DNA from: Arthrobacter sp. Soil763
GTDB taxonomy: Bacteria > Actinomycetota > Actinomycetes > Actinomycetales > Micrococcaceae
Direction: 5' to 3'
Assembly: GCF_001428365.1 (NCBI RefSeq)
Contig: NZ_LMSH01000002.1
Coordinates: forward strand, 1-64,000
DNA length: 64,000 bases
Part shown: positions 18,537 to 27,035 of the stretch, piece by piece
How the letters are laid out: every line of letters begins with the position of its first letter
Position numbering within the stretch: position 1 is the stretch's first letter
The notes under the pieces: generated by a model
Told to the model about the DNA's origin: nothing
The model's database searches: none
Seen by the model: the letters and a program-made list of their open reading frames with translations, nothing else
Translations under genes and position numbers: made by a program

Positions 18537-21500
18537 ATGACCAACACCTCACTGGAATCCGGGCTGAGCGCCGGCGCGGACAAGGGCAGCGACGCCACCC
18601 ACGCAGCCGTCTCCGAAGGCTCGCCCGTGCTTGAAGCCGCCGCCCTCGCCGAGGAGAGCATCACCCTGGTCCGCCACTGGCTGACCGAAGCCGCCAAAGT
18701 CCCGGTGGACGCCTCGGCCCAGCAGCTTGCCGGTGTGCTTAAAGACCCGAACGGACTGGGCTTCACCGTCGGCTTCGTCGACGGCGTCGTGCGCCCAGAG
18801 GATCTCCGGGTCGCCGCCCGCAACCTCGCCGCCCTCGCGCCCAAGGTCCCGGCCTTCCTGCCCTGGTACATGCGCGGGGCCGTCCGCCTGGGCGGGGCGA
18901 TGGCGCCGGTGCTGCCGCAGGTCGTCATCCCGGTCGCCCGGCGCGTGCTGCGCGAAATGGTCGGCCACCTGATCGTCGACGCCACCGACGCCAAGCTGGG
19001 CCCGGCGATCGCGAAGATCCGCAAGGACGGCATCAAGCTGAACGTGAACCTCCTCGGCGAGGCCGTCCTCGGTGAGCACGAAGCTTCCCGCCGGCTGGAG
19101 GGAACCCACACCCTGCTGGCCCGGCCCGACGTCGACTACGTCTCGATCAAGGTCTCCTCCACCGTGGCACCGCACTCCGCCTGGGCTTTCGACGAGGCAG
19201 TGGAGCACGTGGTGGAAAAGCTCACCCCGCTCTTCGCCCGGGCCGCCTCCTTCGCCGGCGGCGGACGCAAGGCCAAGTTCATCAATCTGGACATGGAGGA
19301 ATACAAGGATCTGGACATGACCATCGCGGTCTTCACCCGGATCCTGGACAAGCCCGAGTTCAAGGACCTCGAGGCAGGCATCGTGCTGCAGGCCTACCTG
19401 CCCGACGCGCTCGCCGCCATGATCCGCCTGCAGGACTGGGCCGCGGCCCGCCGCGCCGGCGGCGGCGCCGCCATCAAGGTCCGCGTGGTCAAGGGCGCCA
19501 ACCTGCCGATGGAACAGGTCGAGGCCTCCCTGCACGACTGGCCGCTGGCCACCTGGGGCACCAAGCAGGACTCCGACACCAACTACAAGCGCGTCATCAA
19601 CTACGCCCTGCACCCGGAACGGATCCGCAACATCCGGATCGGCGTGGCCGGCCACAACCTGTTCGACATCGCCTTCGCGTGGCTGCTGGCCAAACAGCGC
19701 GGCATCGCGGACACCGCCCAGCAGGGCATCGAGTTCGAGATGCTGCTGGGCATGGCCCAGGGCCAGGCCGAGGCCGTCAAGCGGGACGTCGGCTCGCTGC
19801 TGCTCTACACGCCCGTGGTCCACCCCGCCGAGTTCGACGTCGCGATCGCCTACCTGATCCGCCGGCTCGAAGAAGGCGCAAGCCAGGAAAACTTCATGTC
19901 CGCCGTCTTCGAACTGAGCGAGAACGAAGCGCTCTTCGAGCGCGAGAAGCAGCGGTTCCTCGCCTCCCTCGCCGGGCTCGACGACGAGGTACCCGCCCCG
20001 AACCGCCGGCAGAACCGCGCCCTCCCGGCCGAGCCCATGCCGCACGATGACTTCGAGAACACGCCCGACACGGACCCCTCGCTGCCGGCAAACCGCGACT
20101 GGGGCCGCGCGATCCTCGGCCGGGTGGCCACCTCCACGCTGGGCAACGCTGCCGTCGAAGCCGCCACCGTCACCACCGAAGCGGCCCTGAACACCGTCAT
20201 CGAAACCGCCGTCGAGAAGGGCCGGGCCTGGGGCGCCCTCTCCGGGTCCGAGCGCGCCGAGATTTTGCACCGCGCCGGCGACGTCCTGGAATCCCGTCGC
20301 GCGGAGCTGCTTGAGGTCATGGCCAGCGAAACCGGCAAGACCATTGACCAGGGCGATCCCGAGGTCAGCGAGGCCGTCGACTTCGCGCACTACTACGCCG
20401 AGTCCGCCCGCAAGCTCGACGACGTCGACGGCGCCACCTTCGTGCCGGCGAAGCTGACCGTGGTGACACCGCCGTGGAACTTCCCGGTGGCCATCCCCGC
20501 CGGTTCCACCCTCGCGGCACTCGCCGCCGGATCCGCCGTCGTCATCAAGCCGGCCAAGCAGGCCCGCCGCAGCGGCGCCGTCATGGTCGAAGCGCTCTGG
20601 GAGGCCGGCGTGCCCCGCGACGTGCTCGCCATGGTGCAGCTCGGCGAGCGTGAGCTCGGAACGCAGCTGATCTCCCACCCCGCCGTCGACCGCGTCATCC
20701 TCACCGGCGGCTACGAGACCGCCGAACTGTTCCGTTCCTTCCGCAAGGACCTGCCGCTGCTGGCCGAGACCAGCGGCAAGAACGCCATCATCGTCACCCC
20801 CAGCGCCGACCTGGACCTCGCGGCGAAGGACGTGGCCTACTCCGCCTTCGGCCACGCCGGCCAGAAGTGCTCCGCGGCCTCGCTGGTGATCCTGGTGGGC
20901 TCTGTCGCGACGTCCAAGCGCTTCCACAACCAGCTGATCGACGCCGTCACCTCGCTCAAGGTCGGCTACCCGGAGGATCCGGCCAGCCAGATGGGCCCGA
21001 TCATCGAACCCGCCGGCGGCAAGCTGCTCAACGCGCTGACCACCCTCGGCGAGGGCGAGGCCTGGGCCGTGGAGCCGAAGCAGCTGGACGGCTCCGGCAG
21101 GCTCTGGAGCCCGGGCGTGCGCCACGGCGTCCGGCGCGGGTCCTACTTCCACCTCACCGAGTTCTTCGGCCCCGTCCTCGGCGTCATGACCGCGGAGACC
21201 CTGGAGGAGGCCATCGCGATCCAGAACGAGATCGACTACGGGCTGACCTCCGGCCTGCACTCCCTCGACTCGGACGAGCTGGCCCTGTGGCTGGACACCG
21301 TCCAGGCCGGCAACCTCTACGTCAACCGCGGCATCACGGGAGCGATCGTGCAGCGCCAGCCCTTCGGCGGCTGGAAGAAGTCCGCGGTGGGCGCCGGTAC
21401 CAAGGCCGGCGGCCCGAACTACCTCGCCGGCCTCGGCGACTGGGTCAGCAAGCCCAGCACCGCGGACCGGTCCGGGGCCGGGCTGCACCCCGGCGTGAGC

Positions 21501-22085
21501 CGGCTGGAGGACGCCGCCAAGGGGTTCCTGGCCGCCGCCGAGCTCGCGCCGCTGCAGCGTGCCCTCGCCTCCGACGCCCGCGCCTGGGCCGAGGAATTCG
21601 GGACCGCCAAGGACGTCTCGGGCCTGAGCGCGGAGCGGAACGTGTTCCGCTACCGGCCGCTGCCGGTCGCCGTCCGGCTCTCGGCCGGGAGCCCGCTCGG
21701 TGAACTGGTGCGGGTCGTCGCGGCCGGCGTCCGGGCAGGCTCAGACCTGACCGTGTCCAGCGCCGTCGAGTTGCCTGCCCAGCTGCGGGCCGTGCTCGCG
21801 GGACTCGGAATCGAAGCCGTCGTGGAGAACAACGCCGACTGGCTCGCCTCCGCGGCGCGGCTCGCGGGGGCTATGAAGCTGCCGGTGACCCGGGTCCGCC
21901 TGATCGGCGGCGACGCCGCGGCCCTGGCCGAGGCAACCGGCGGGCGGCCGGACCTGGCCGTGTACTCCCACCCGGTCACGGAGGCCGGGCGGGTGGAGCT
22001 GCTGCCGTTCCTGCACGAGCAGGCCGTCAGCATCACGGCGCACCGCTTCGGTACCGCCAACCACCTATCGGAGGGTCTGCTCTAG
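18537..22085 (+). CDS. putA: Bifunctional proline dehydrogenase / L-glutamate gamma-semialdehyde dehydrogenase
   Basis: 1182 residues. The N-terminal half (about 60-480) is the FAD-dependent proline dehydrogenase barrel (VDYVSIKVSS, KFINLDMEEY, IKVRVVKGANLPMEQ, IGVAGHNLFD). The C-terminal half (about 530-1020) is the aldehyde dehydrogenase with the catalytic Cys in GHAGQKCSAAS and Glu in LLAETSGKNA. It oxidises proline to glutamate at the membrane/cytosol face. It lacks the N-terminal ribbon-helix-helix DNA-binding domain of enteric PutA, which fits control by a separate regulator such as the nearby LysR protein. The last 160 residues are a further alpha/beta domain. Confidence 0.95.
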   Translation: MTNTSLESGLSAGADKGSDATHAAVSEGSPVLEAAALAEESITLVRHWLTEAAKVPVDASAQQLAGVLKDPNGLGFTVGFVDGVVRPEDLRVAARNLAALAPKVPAFLPWYMRGAVRLGGAMAPVLPQVVIPVARRVLREMVGHLIVDATDAKLGPAIAKIRKDGIKLNVNLLGEAVLGEHEASRRLEGTHTLLARPDVDYVSIKVSSTVAPHSAWAFDEAVEHVVEKLTPLFARAASFAGGGRKAKFINLDMEEYKDLDMTIAVFTRILDKPEFKDLEAGIVLQAYLPDALAAMIRLQDWAAARRAGGGAAIKVRVVKGANLPMEQVEASLHDWPLATWGTKQDSDTNYKRVINYALHPERIRNIRIGVAGHNLFDIAFAWLLAKQRGIADTAQQGIEFEMLLGMAQGQAEAVKRDVGSLLLYTPVVHPAEFDVAIAYLIRRLEEGASQENFMSAVFELSENEALFEREKQRFLASLAGLDDEVPAPNRRQNRALPAEPMPHDDFENTPDTDPSLPANRDWGRAILGRVATSTLGNAAVEAATVTTEAALNTVIETAVEKGRAWGALSGSERAEILHRAGDVLESRRAELLEVMASETGKTIDQGDPEVSEAVDFAHYYAESARKLDDVDGATFVPAKLTVVTPPWNFPVAIPAGSTLAALAAGSAVVIKPAKQARRSGAVMVEALWEAGVPRDVLAMVQLGERELGTQLISHPAVDRVILTGGYETAELFRSFRKDLPLLAETSGKNAIIVTPSADLDLAAKDVAYSAFGHAGQKCSAASLVILVGSVATSKRFHNQLIDAVTSLKVGYPEDPASQMGPIIEPAGGKLLNALTTLGEGEAWAVEPKQLDGSGRLWSPGVRHGVRRGSYFHLTEFFGPVLGVMTAETLEEAIAIQNEIDYGLTSGLHSLDSDELALWLDTVQAGNLYVNRGITGAIVQRQPFGGWKKSAVGAGTKAGGPNYLAGLGDWVSKPSTADRSGAGLHPGVSRLEDAAKGFLAAAELAPLQRALASDARAWAEEFGTAKDVSGLSAERNVFRYRPLPVAVRLSAGSPLGELVRVVAAGVRAGSDLTVSSAVELPAQLRAVLAGLGIEAVVENNADWLASAARLAGAMKLPVTRVRLIGGDAAALAEATGGRPDLAVYSHPVTEAGRVELLPFLHEQAVSITAHRFGTANHLSEGLL

Positions 22086-22146
22086 CCCGAACGCCTGGCC
22101 CGGCATGCCGCTCCGCCGGGGCGGCCCGCGGGCAGGACCCGACAGG

Positions 22147-22186
22147 CCGCCACAGCCGCACACCGAAGGGTGTGCGGCTGTGGCGG
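22147..22186 (+). terminator. putA terminator
   Basis: A perfect 18-bp stem (22147-22164 with 22169-22186) with a GAAG tetraloop, 61 bases after the putA stop. It may also serve the convergent gene ending at 22220. Confidence 0.9.
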
Positions 22187-22219
22187 TCTATCCGTGGTTG
22201 CGAAGGTCGTCCGGGGCAG

Positions 22220-22585
22220 TTAGCCCAAGTACCAGCCCGGCGGCGCCCAGGAGGCAGGGACGGCGTGGGCGGAAAAGTCGTCGCAGCCGGAGCAGAAATA
22301 GGTGACCTCGGCCAGTTTGCTGACGGAGCCGTCCCGGTGGTGCTTGGCGGGCACGAACGTTTCGAGGTAGACGAACTCGTCCGTCCCGCAGCGCTCGCAG
22401 TACGGGATGCCGACAAAGTCGTCGTCGGCGCGCGTCGTCGCCGGGTGTGGATCCCGGCGGCCCAAGGCGGAGTGCGGCAGGCTTTCGAGCCGGGCGGCCA
22501 GGGAGCGGGCCCCCTGGATCGGGTGGGCCGGTCGGCCGGTGTGCGGCGATACCGCGGGACGAGAATGGTTAATGGCGGGCGTCAT
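22220..22585 (-). CDS. Small zinc-ribbon-like protein of unknown function
   Basis: 121 residues from ATG 22585. The C-terminal half carries two Cys pairs, YCERCGTDEF and YFCSGCDDF, spaced about 35 residues apart as in a zinc ribbon. The N-terminal half is Pro/Arg/His-rich and probably disordered. It may bind zinc and a nucleic acid or protein partner, but I recognise no specific function. The longer upstream frame has no better start. Confidence 0.72.
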   Translation of the reverse strand: MTPAINHSRPAVSPHTGRPAHPIQGARSLAARLESLPHSALGRRDPHPATTRADDDFVGIPYCERCGTDEFVYLETFVPAKHHRDGSVSKLAEVTYFCSGCDDFSAHAVPASWAPPGWYLG

Positions 22586-22803
22586 TGCTGGCCTATCCCG
22601 AGCGCCTGCCGCCTGCCGCACCGCGGCAATCAGGGCGAGCGTCCGTTGTGAATAGTTTGGTGGCGGGCCTCTGCTTGACCTTCAACAAGGTCAGGATAGG
22701 GCAAGTACCACTTAGTGTTCAATGGCTGCGTACAGCGCCACACGACTGGGTATTTTCCGGGTAGGTAGCCCTCCCGCGGCGCGTAGGTACCTGCCGGCCG
22801 CGC

Positions 22804-23658
22804 CTAGGTGGAGCGGTTCAGCGCCCGCCCGACGATGGTCTGGGTGAGGGCCTCGATGACCTCCGTGTTGGCCAGCGGATTGCGGATCAGGGTGAAGTCG
22901 ACGTCGCCCACCGGCGGGAGATCGAAGCGCCGGGTGATGATCTTCAGGTCGTCCGGGACAAGCGAGGAAGGCATCACGGCGACGCCGACCCCGGCCCGGA
23001 CGGCGGCGAGGACGCCGCTGATCTGGCGTGTCGTGCAGGTGATGCGCCAGGTCCGTCCGGTGGCCTCGAGCGCGTCGATGGCGAGCTTCCGGCTCAGGCT
23101 CGGCGAGGGGTAGGCGATCAGGGGGACCGGTTCGGCCGGGTCCAGGGCGGTCTGTTCGAGTCCCACCCAGGCGAAGGAATCCTGCTGCACGACGGTGCCG
23201 TCCTTGGCGCCGGCAACCCACTTGACGAAGACCAGGTCCAGTTGGCCGGCGTTCAACCGCTTGTAGAGCTGGTCGCTTTGGCCCACCGTCAGTTCCAGGT
23301 TGATCTGCGGGTAGATCTGGCGGAACTCGCGCAGGATCCGGGGGAGCCCGGTGATGGCCAGATCGTCGGCGGTGCCGAAGCGCAGCCGGCCGCGCATCGC
23401 CGAGCCGGAAAAGTAGCGGGCAGCAGAATCGTGGGCGGCCAGGATGGTCCGCGCGAACCCCGCCATGGCGTCGCCGTTGTCGGTCAGGCGCACATCACGG
23501 GTGTCACGGGCGATGAGCGTGCGCCGGGCCGCGGCTTCGAGCTTCCGCACGTGCTGGCTGACGGTTGGCTGCGCCAGGCCCAGGCGCTCCGCCGCCCGGG
23601 TGAAGCTCAGGGTCTCCGCCACGGCCAGGAAGGACCTGAGCTGGGCCGGCTCAAACAT
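22804..23658 (-). CDS. LysR-family transcriptional regulator
   Basis: 284 residues. The DNA-binding domain reads MFEPAQLRSFLAVAETLSFT and RLGLAQPTVSQHVRKLEAAA; the substrate-binding domain starts at about 90 (LRFGTADDLAITGLPRIL). It is divergent from the MFS transporter at 23816, so regulation of that exporter is likely. The 157-bp spacer contains a perfect 12-bp palindrome, CAGCCTAGGCTG, at 23766-23777, close to the MFS start. Confidence 0.92.
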   Translation of the reverse strand: MFEPAQLRSFLAVAETLSFTRAAERLGLAQPTVSQHVRKLEAAARRTLIARDTRDVRLTDNGDAMAGFARTILAAHDSAARYFSGSAMRGRLRFGTADDLAITGLPRILREFRQIYPQINLELTVGQSDQLYKRLNAGQLDLVFVKWVAGAKDGTVVQQDSFAWVGLEQTALDPAEPVPLIAYPSPSLSRKLAIDALEATGRTWRITCTTRQISGVLAAVRAGVGVAVMPSSLVPDDLKIITRRFDLPPVGDVDFTLIRNPLANTEVIEALTQTIVGRALNRST

Positions 23659-23765
23659 GCGGGCCGCCGGTCCCTTGGCTGCCGTTGCGGTTCATGGACT
23701 CCCCAATCCATTGCGTTTCATGATGTTAGTTATGTGCAGAATAGCCTTCCATTATCGATTTTTGC

Positions 23766-23777
23766 CAGCCTAGGCTG
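23766..23777. promoter_or_regulatory. Palindromic operator candidate before MFS gene
   Basis: CAGCCTAGGCTG is a perfect 12-bp palindrome 39 bases upstream of the MFS start and within the spacer shared with a divergent LysR gene. A direct binding role is inference. Confidence 0.45.
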
Positions 23778-23815
23778 AAGGCACTCCCAAGAAACCCTTT
23801 GCTCCGAGGTAATCC

Positions 23816-25228
23816 GTGCCACCCCCTCCGCCGTTCCAAGCCGCCGACCCCCGCTCCGATCCGCCCGCCGCCGCCCGGCCGGGCGCCGTCGTCAGCCAGC
23901 CGACCGCCGTTGTCACCCCGCTGGCCGCCGACCCCGTTACCCAGCCGGTCGCCGTCGTCAGCGAGCGGCTGCCGTGGCGGCACACCTTCATCTCCCTCAA
24001 GGTCCCGAACTTCCGGATCTTCGCGGCGGGACACTTCATCGCGGTGGTCGCGCTCTGGATGCAGCGGATCGCGCAGGACTGGCTGGTGCTCCAGCTCTCC
24101 GGCTCCGTCACCGCCGTCGGCGTCACCGTGGCCCTGCAGTTCCTGCCCTCTCTGCTGCTGGGCCCGTGGGGTGGGATGATGGCGGACCGCTTCGACAAGC
24201 GGAAGATCCTGATGCTGTGCCAAAGCGTGGCAGCGGTGCTGGCCGCCGTCCTGGCAGTGCTGGCGCTGACGCATCAGATCCAGGTCTGGCACGTGTACGC
24301 GATCGCCCTCACCCTGGGCCTGGTTACGGTGCTGGACCAGCCTGCGCGGCAGGTCTTCGTCAACGAACTCGTGGGCCCGGCCTACCTGCGGAACGCCATC
24401 AGCGTGAACTCGACGATCTTCCAGCTGGGCGGCCTGATCGGGCCTGCCGTGGCCGGCGTGCTGCTCAGCGCCGTGGGGGCCGGCTGGGCCTTCGCTGCCA
24501 ACGCCGCCGCATGCTGCTCCACCCTGACCATGCTCCTGCTCCTGCGCAAGGACCAGCTGCACCTCACGCTGCCGGCCGCCAAGCGCAAGGGCATGCTGCG
24601 GGAGGGGCTCCGGTACGCCCTGGCCAAGCCCACCATCTACTGGCCCTGGCTGATGGCCGGTTTCGTGGCCGTGTTCGCGATGAGCCTGCCGGTGCTGCTG
24701 GCGGCGTTTGCCGACCACGTCTACGACGCCGGCGCCGGCGGCTACGGCCTGCTCAACGCACTGGTGGCGCTCGGGGCGCTGGCGGGAGCGATTACCTCCG
24801 CCCGGCGCCGGCAGCTCCGGCTGCGCTCGGTGGTCCTTGGCGCCGGGATGTACGGGCTGATGCTGTGCCTGGCCGCCGCGGCCCCGTCGATGGCGTGGTT
24901 CGGGGCGGCGATGGTGCTTGCCGGTTTCTGGTGCCTGATGTTCCTCACGGCCGCCAACCAGCTGGTGCAGGTCAGTGCCAACATGGGGATCCGCGGACGG
25001 GTCATGAGCCTGTACATCATGGTGCTGATCGGCGGGCAGGCCATCGGCGGCCCGCTGATGGGCTGGCTGGCGGAGCACCTGGACCCGCACCTGGCGATTT
25101 TCGTCTCCGGCGGGGTCCCGGCGCTGGCCGCGGCGGCGGTCGCCGTCGTCCTGGCCCGCCGGGGGCAGCTGATGCTGAAGGTGGACCTGAAGGCCCGGAG
25201 GCGGCTGCTGCGGATCGACCGGGTCTGA
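23816..25228 (+). CDS. MFS transporter (DHA3-like)
   Basis: 470 residues from GTG 23816, with CGAGG six bases upstream. An extended Pro/Ala/Val N-terminus (about 45 residues) precedes 12 membrane segments; the loop 2-3 signature appears as GGMMADRFDKRKILMLCQS. The exporter half has LDQPARQVFVNELVGP, a hallmark of DHA3-like (MFS_3) efflux proteins. Substrate unknown. The last 29 codons belong to the first unit of a tandem duplication that continues past the stop codon. Confidence 0.9.
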   Translation: MPPPPPFQAADPRSDPPAAARPGAVVSQPTAVVTPLAADPVTQPVAVVSERLPWRHTFISLKVPNFRIFAAGHFIAVVALWMQRIAQDWLVLQLSGSVTAVGVTVALQFLPSLLLGPWGGMMADRFDKRKILMLCQSVAAVLAAVLAVLALTHQIQVWHVYAIALTLGLVTVLDQPARQVFVNELVGPAYLRNAISVNSTIFQLGGLIGPAVAGVLLSAVGAGWAFAANAAACCSTLTMLLLLRKDQLHLTLPAAKRKGMLREGLRYALAKPTIYWPWLMAGFVAVFAMSLPVLLAAFADHVYDAGAGGYGLLNALVALGALAGAITSARRRQLRLRSVVLGAGMYGLMLCLAAAAPSMAWFGAAMVLAGFWCLMFLTAANQLVQVSANMGIRGRVMSLYIMVLIGGQAIGGPLMGWLAEHLDPHLAIFVSGGVPALAAAAVAVVLARRGQLMLKVDLKARRRLLRIDRV

Positions 25229-25535
25229 GGTTTCCGCGGGGGTTTCGGACCGGGGCTGCGCTTCTGGACGGGCGCACCGCGGGCCCGGGGTGCGCTTGTC
25301 CGGAACGGGTGCGCTTGTCCGGAACGGCCGCGCAAAGCGGGGAGTGGCGCCGTCGTCGTGGCCCGCCGGGGGCAGCCGATGCTGAAGGTGGACCTGAAGG
25401 CCCGGAGGCGGCTGCTGCGGGTCGTCCGGGCCTGAGGTTTCAGGGGCGGTTTCGGACCGGGGCTGCGCTTCTGGACCGGCGCACCGCGGGCCCGGGGTGC
25501 GCTCGTCCGGAACGGGAGCGCAAATGGGGGAGTGG
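25142..25535 (+). repeat. Imperfect ~200-bp tandem duplication of the MFS gene 3' end
   Basis: Unit 1 (25142-25347) contains the last 29 codons of the MFS gene, its stop and a hairpin-like GCGCAC...GTGCGC (25272-25295). Unit 2 (25349-25535) repeats all of it, including an in-frame stop at the matching place, with scattered substitutions. Unit 1 is longer by 19 bases because TGCGCTTGTCCGGAACG is itself duplicated. Unit 2 ends exactly where the CCA end of the tRNA-Gly gene begins. This fills the 300-bp gap between the MFS gene and the tRNA; nothing else is seen there. Confidence 0.85.
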
Positions 25536-25606
25536 AGCGGCTGACGGGAATCGAACCCGCGTATCAAGCTTGGGAAGCTAGCGCTCTACCATTGAGCTAC
25601 AGCCGC
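25533..25606 (-). tRNA. tRNA-Gly (anticodon CCC)
   Basis: The minus strand folds into a full cloverleaf: acceptor GCGGCTG/CAGCCGC, D arm GCTC/GAGC, anticodon loop TTCCCAA (anticodon CCC), T arm with GGTTCGATTCC, discriminator T and encoded CCA at 25533-25535. The anticodon stem has one T-T mismatch. A 5' precursor is not obvious. Standard glycine tRNA reading GGG. Confidence 0.93.
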
Positions 25607-25909
25607 ATTGGGCCGGACAGGAACCGAATCCCGACCCGCCTAACAACGAGTTTTACCTTACCCCAGATCGCCGTCCTTCCCCGAACATGCACCCATCCGG
25701 CGTGCCCGCCCGGCGCAGGCCTGCCTCGGCAGCGTGCTCGGCAGCGATTCCGGCACCGACACGTAAAGAACGGCACCGGCGATAACTCTTCGATAAAGGC
25801 CCGCCCCCGCAGCCGCGCGGGGCGGGCCTTGCTGTCTATCCTGAAGGGGTTAGCTGCAGTCTCCGGGGAACGGGCTACGTCCATCAGCCGTCCGCCGAGC
25901 GAGGATTCC
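25607..25909. other. 303-bp intergenic region
   Basis: It lies between the 5' end of tRNA-Gly (minus) and the SRPBCC gene (plus). It contains the hairpin described at 25796-25830 and must hold the promoters of both neighbours. No other gene was seen; a plus-strand ORF across the tRNA is a false translation of the tRNA. Confidence 0.6.
25796..25830. terminator. GC-rich hairpin
   Basis: AAGGCCCGCCCCCGC (25796-25810) pairs with GCGGGGCGGGCCTT (25817-25830) with one bulge. On the minus strand it is followed by TTTATC. It could stop transcription into the tRNA-Gly region or insulate the SRPBCC gene. Confidence 0.55.
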
Positions 25910-26353
25910 GTGGCCTTTGCAGAGTATGAAGTCGTGATCGAACGCGACGCGATGAGCATCTACACCTTCCTGCTGGACCCCCGGAACCTTGCGTCCTGGC
26001 GGACCGGGATCCGGGGCGTGAAGCTGATTTCCGGCGCCGCCGGCGCCACGGGCGCCGTCTACCGGCCGCTCTTTGCCGGAACGGGCGGCCCGGCCGACGT
26101 CGACTTCGCGCTGTCCACGACCCGTCCCGGGGCGGAGATCGAGTTCCAGGCCATTGCCGGACGGATGCGCGTGCACGGCGGCTACTACCTGAGCACCGAG
26201 GGAAGCAGCACCAGGGTGCGGTTCGCGCTGCGCTGCCGCCCGGCCGTCGCCGCCCTGCTGAGCTATCCCCGCGTGCGCCGGGCGATGCTGGCGCAGGTCG
26301 CCGAGCTGGAGCAGCTCAAGTCCGTGCTCGAGCCCCGGCTGGCGGCCGCCTGA
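25910..26353 (+). CDS. SRPBCC-family protein
   Basis: 147 residues from GTG 25910, with GAGGA five bases upstream. The START/Bet-v1-like fold of polyketide cyclase/dehydrase-type proteins is indicated by [22 protein letters not shown] at the start, then [14 protein letters not shown] and a C-terminal amphipathic helix ([18 protein letters not shown]). It probably binds a small hydrophobic ligand in the cytosol; the ligand is unknown. A longer frame that starts in the tRNA is not a real extension. Confidence 0.82.
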   Translation: MAFAEYEVVIERDAMSIYTFLLDPRNLASWRTGIRGVKLISGAAGATGAVYRPLFAGTGGPADVDFALSTTRPGAEIEFQAIAGRMRVHGGYYLSTEGSSTRVRFALRCRPAVAALLSYPRVRRAMLAQVAELEQLKSVLEPRLAAA

Positions 26354-26420
26354 GCCGGCCAGGGCGTCACACCCGCGCGCGGGTGATCCGGCCGGCCGGG
26401 TCTGGGGTATTTTTGAACCT

Positions 26421-26996
26421 GTGCTGATCTCTGACCGCGACATTCGTACCGAAATCGATTCCCAGCGGATTGTGCTGGAGCCCTTCGACCCCGAGATGGT
26501 CCAGCCCTCGTCGGTGGACGTGCGGATCGACCGCTTCTTCCGGCTCTTCGACAACCACAAATACGCCCACATCGACCCGTCCGAGGACCAGCCAGAGCTG
26601 ACCCGCCTCGTGGAGGTCGAACAGGGCGAGCCCTTCATCCTGCACCCGGGCGAGTTTGTGCTGGGCTCCACCTACGAGACCGTCACCCTGCCGGACGACA
26701 TCGCGGCCCGGCTCGAGGGCAAGTCGTCCCTGGGCCGGCTCGGCCTGCTCACCCACTCGACGGCGGGCTTCATCGATCCCGGGTTCTCCGGCCATGTCAC
26801 GCTGGAGCTCTCCAACATGGCGACGCTGCCGATTAAGCTGTGGCCGGGCATGAAGATCGGACAGCTCTGCTTCTTCCGCCTGACCTCGGCCGCCGAACAC
26901 CCGTACGGCTCGGGCGAGTACGGCAACCGCTACCAGGGCCAGCGCGGCCCGACGGCCAGCCGCAGCCACCTGAACTTCCACCGCACCGACATCTAG
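26421..26996 (+). CDS. dcd: dCTP deaminase
   Basis: 191 residues. The enzyme deaminates dCTP, and the actinobacterial form is often bifunctional and yields dUMP for dTMP synthesis. Visible motifs are [41 protein letters not shown] and GHVTLELSN with the catalytic Glu. The start is GTG 26421. Length is normal. It appears monocistronic, with a terminator-like hairpin directly after it. Confidence 0.96.
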   Translation: MLISDRDIRTEIDSQRIVLEPFDPEMVQPSSVDVRIDRFFRLFDNHKYAHIDPSEDQPELTRLVEVEQGEPFILHPGEFVLGSTYETVTLPDDIAARLEGKSSLGRLGLLTHSTAGFIDPGFSGHVTLELSNMATLPIKLWPGMKIGQLCFFRLTSAAEHPYGSGEYGNRYQGQRGPTASRSHLNFHRTDI

Positions 26997-26997
26997 C

Positions 26998-27024
26998 GCT
27001 TCGGTGCCGCCGCGGTGCCGAAGC
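26998..27024. terminator. Probable bidirectional terminator after dcd
   Basis: GCTTCGGTGCC (26998-27008) pairs with GGTGCCGAAGC (27014-27024) with G-T wobble, between the convergent dcd and antiporter genes. Confidence 0.6.
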
Positions 27025-27035
27025 CTGCCCTGCCC

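Noticed and set aside
18549..21488. 979-residue minus-strand open frame opposite putA
   Set aside because: Antisense shadow of putA, dominated by Gly/Val/Asp; putA motifs are on the plus strand.
25532..25909. N-terminal part of a plus-strand ORF across the tRNA-Gly gene
   Set aside because: It is the conceptual translation of the tRNA complement (a well-known false pattern reading TGIEPAYQAWEASALPLSY) and has no ribosome site; the real gene starts at GTG 25910.
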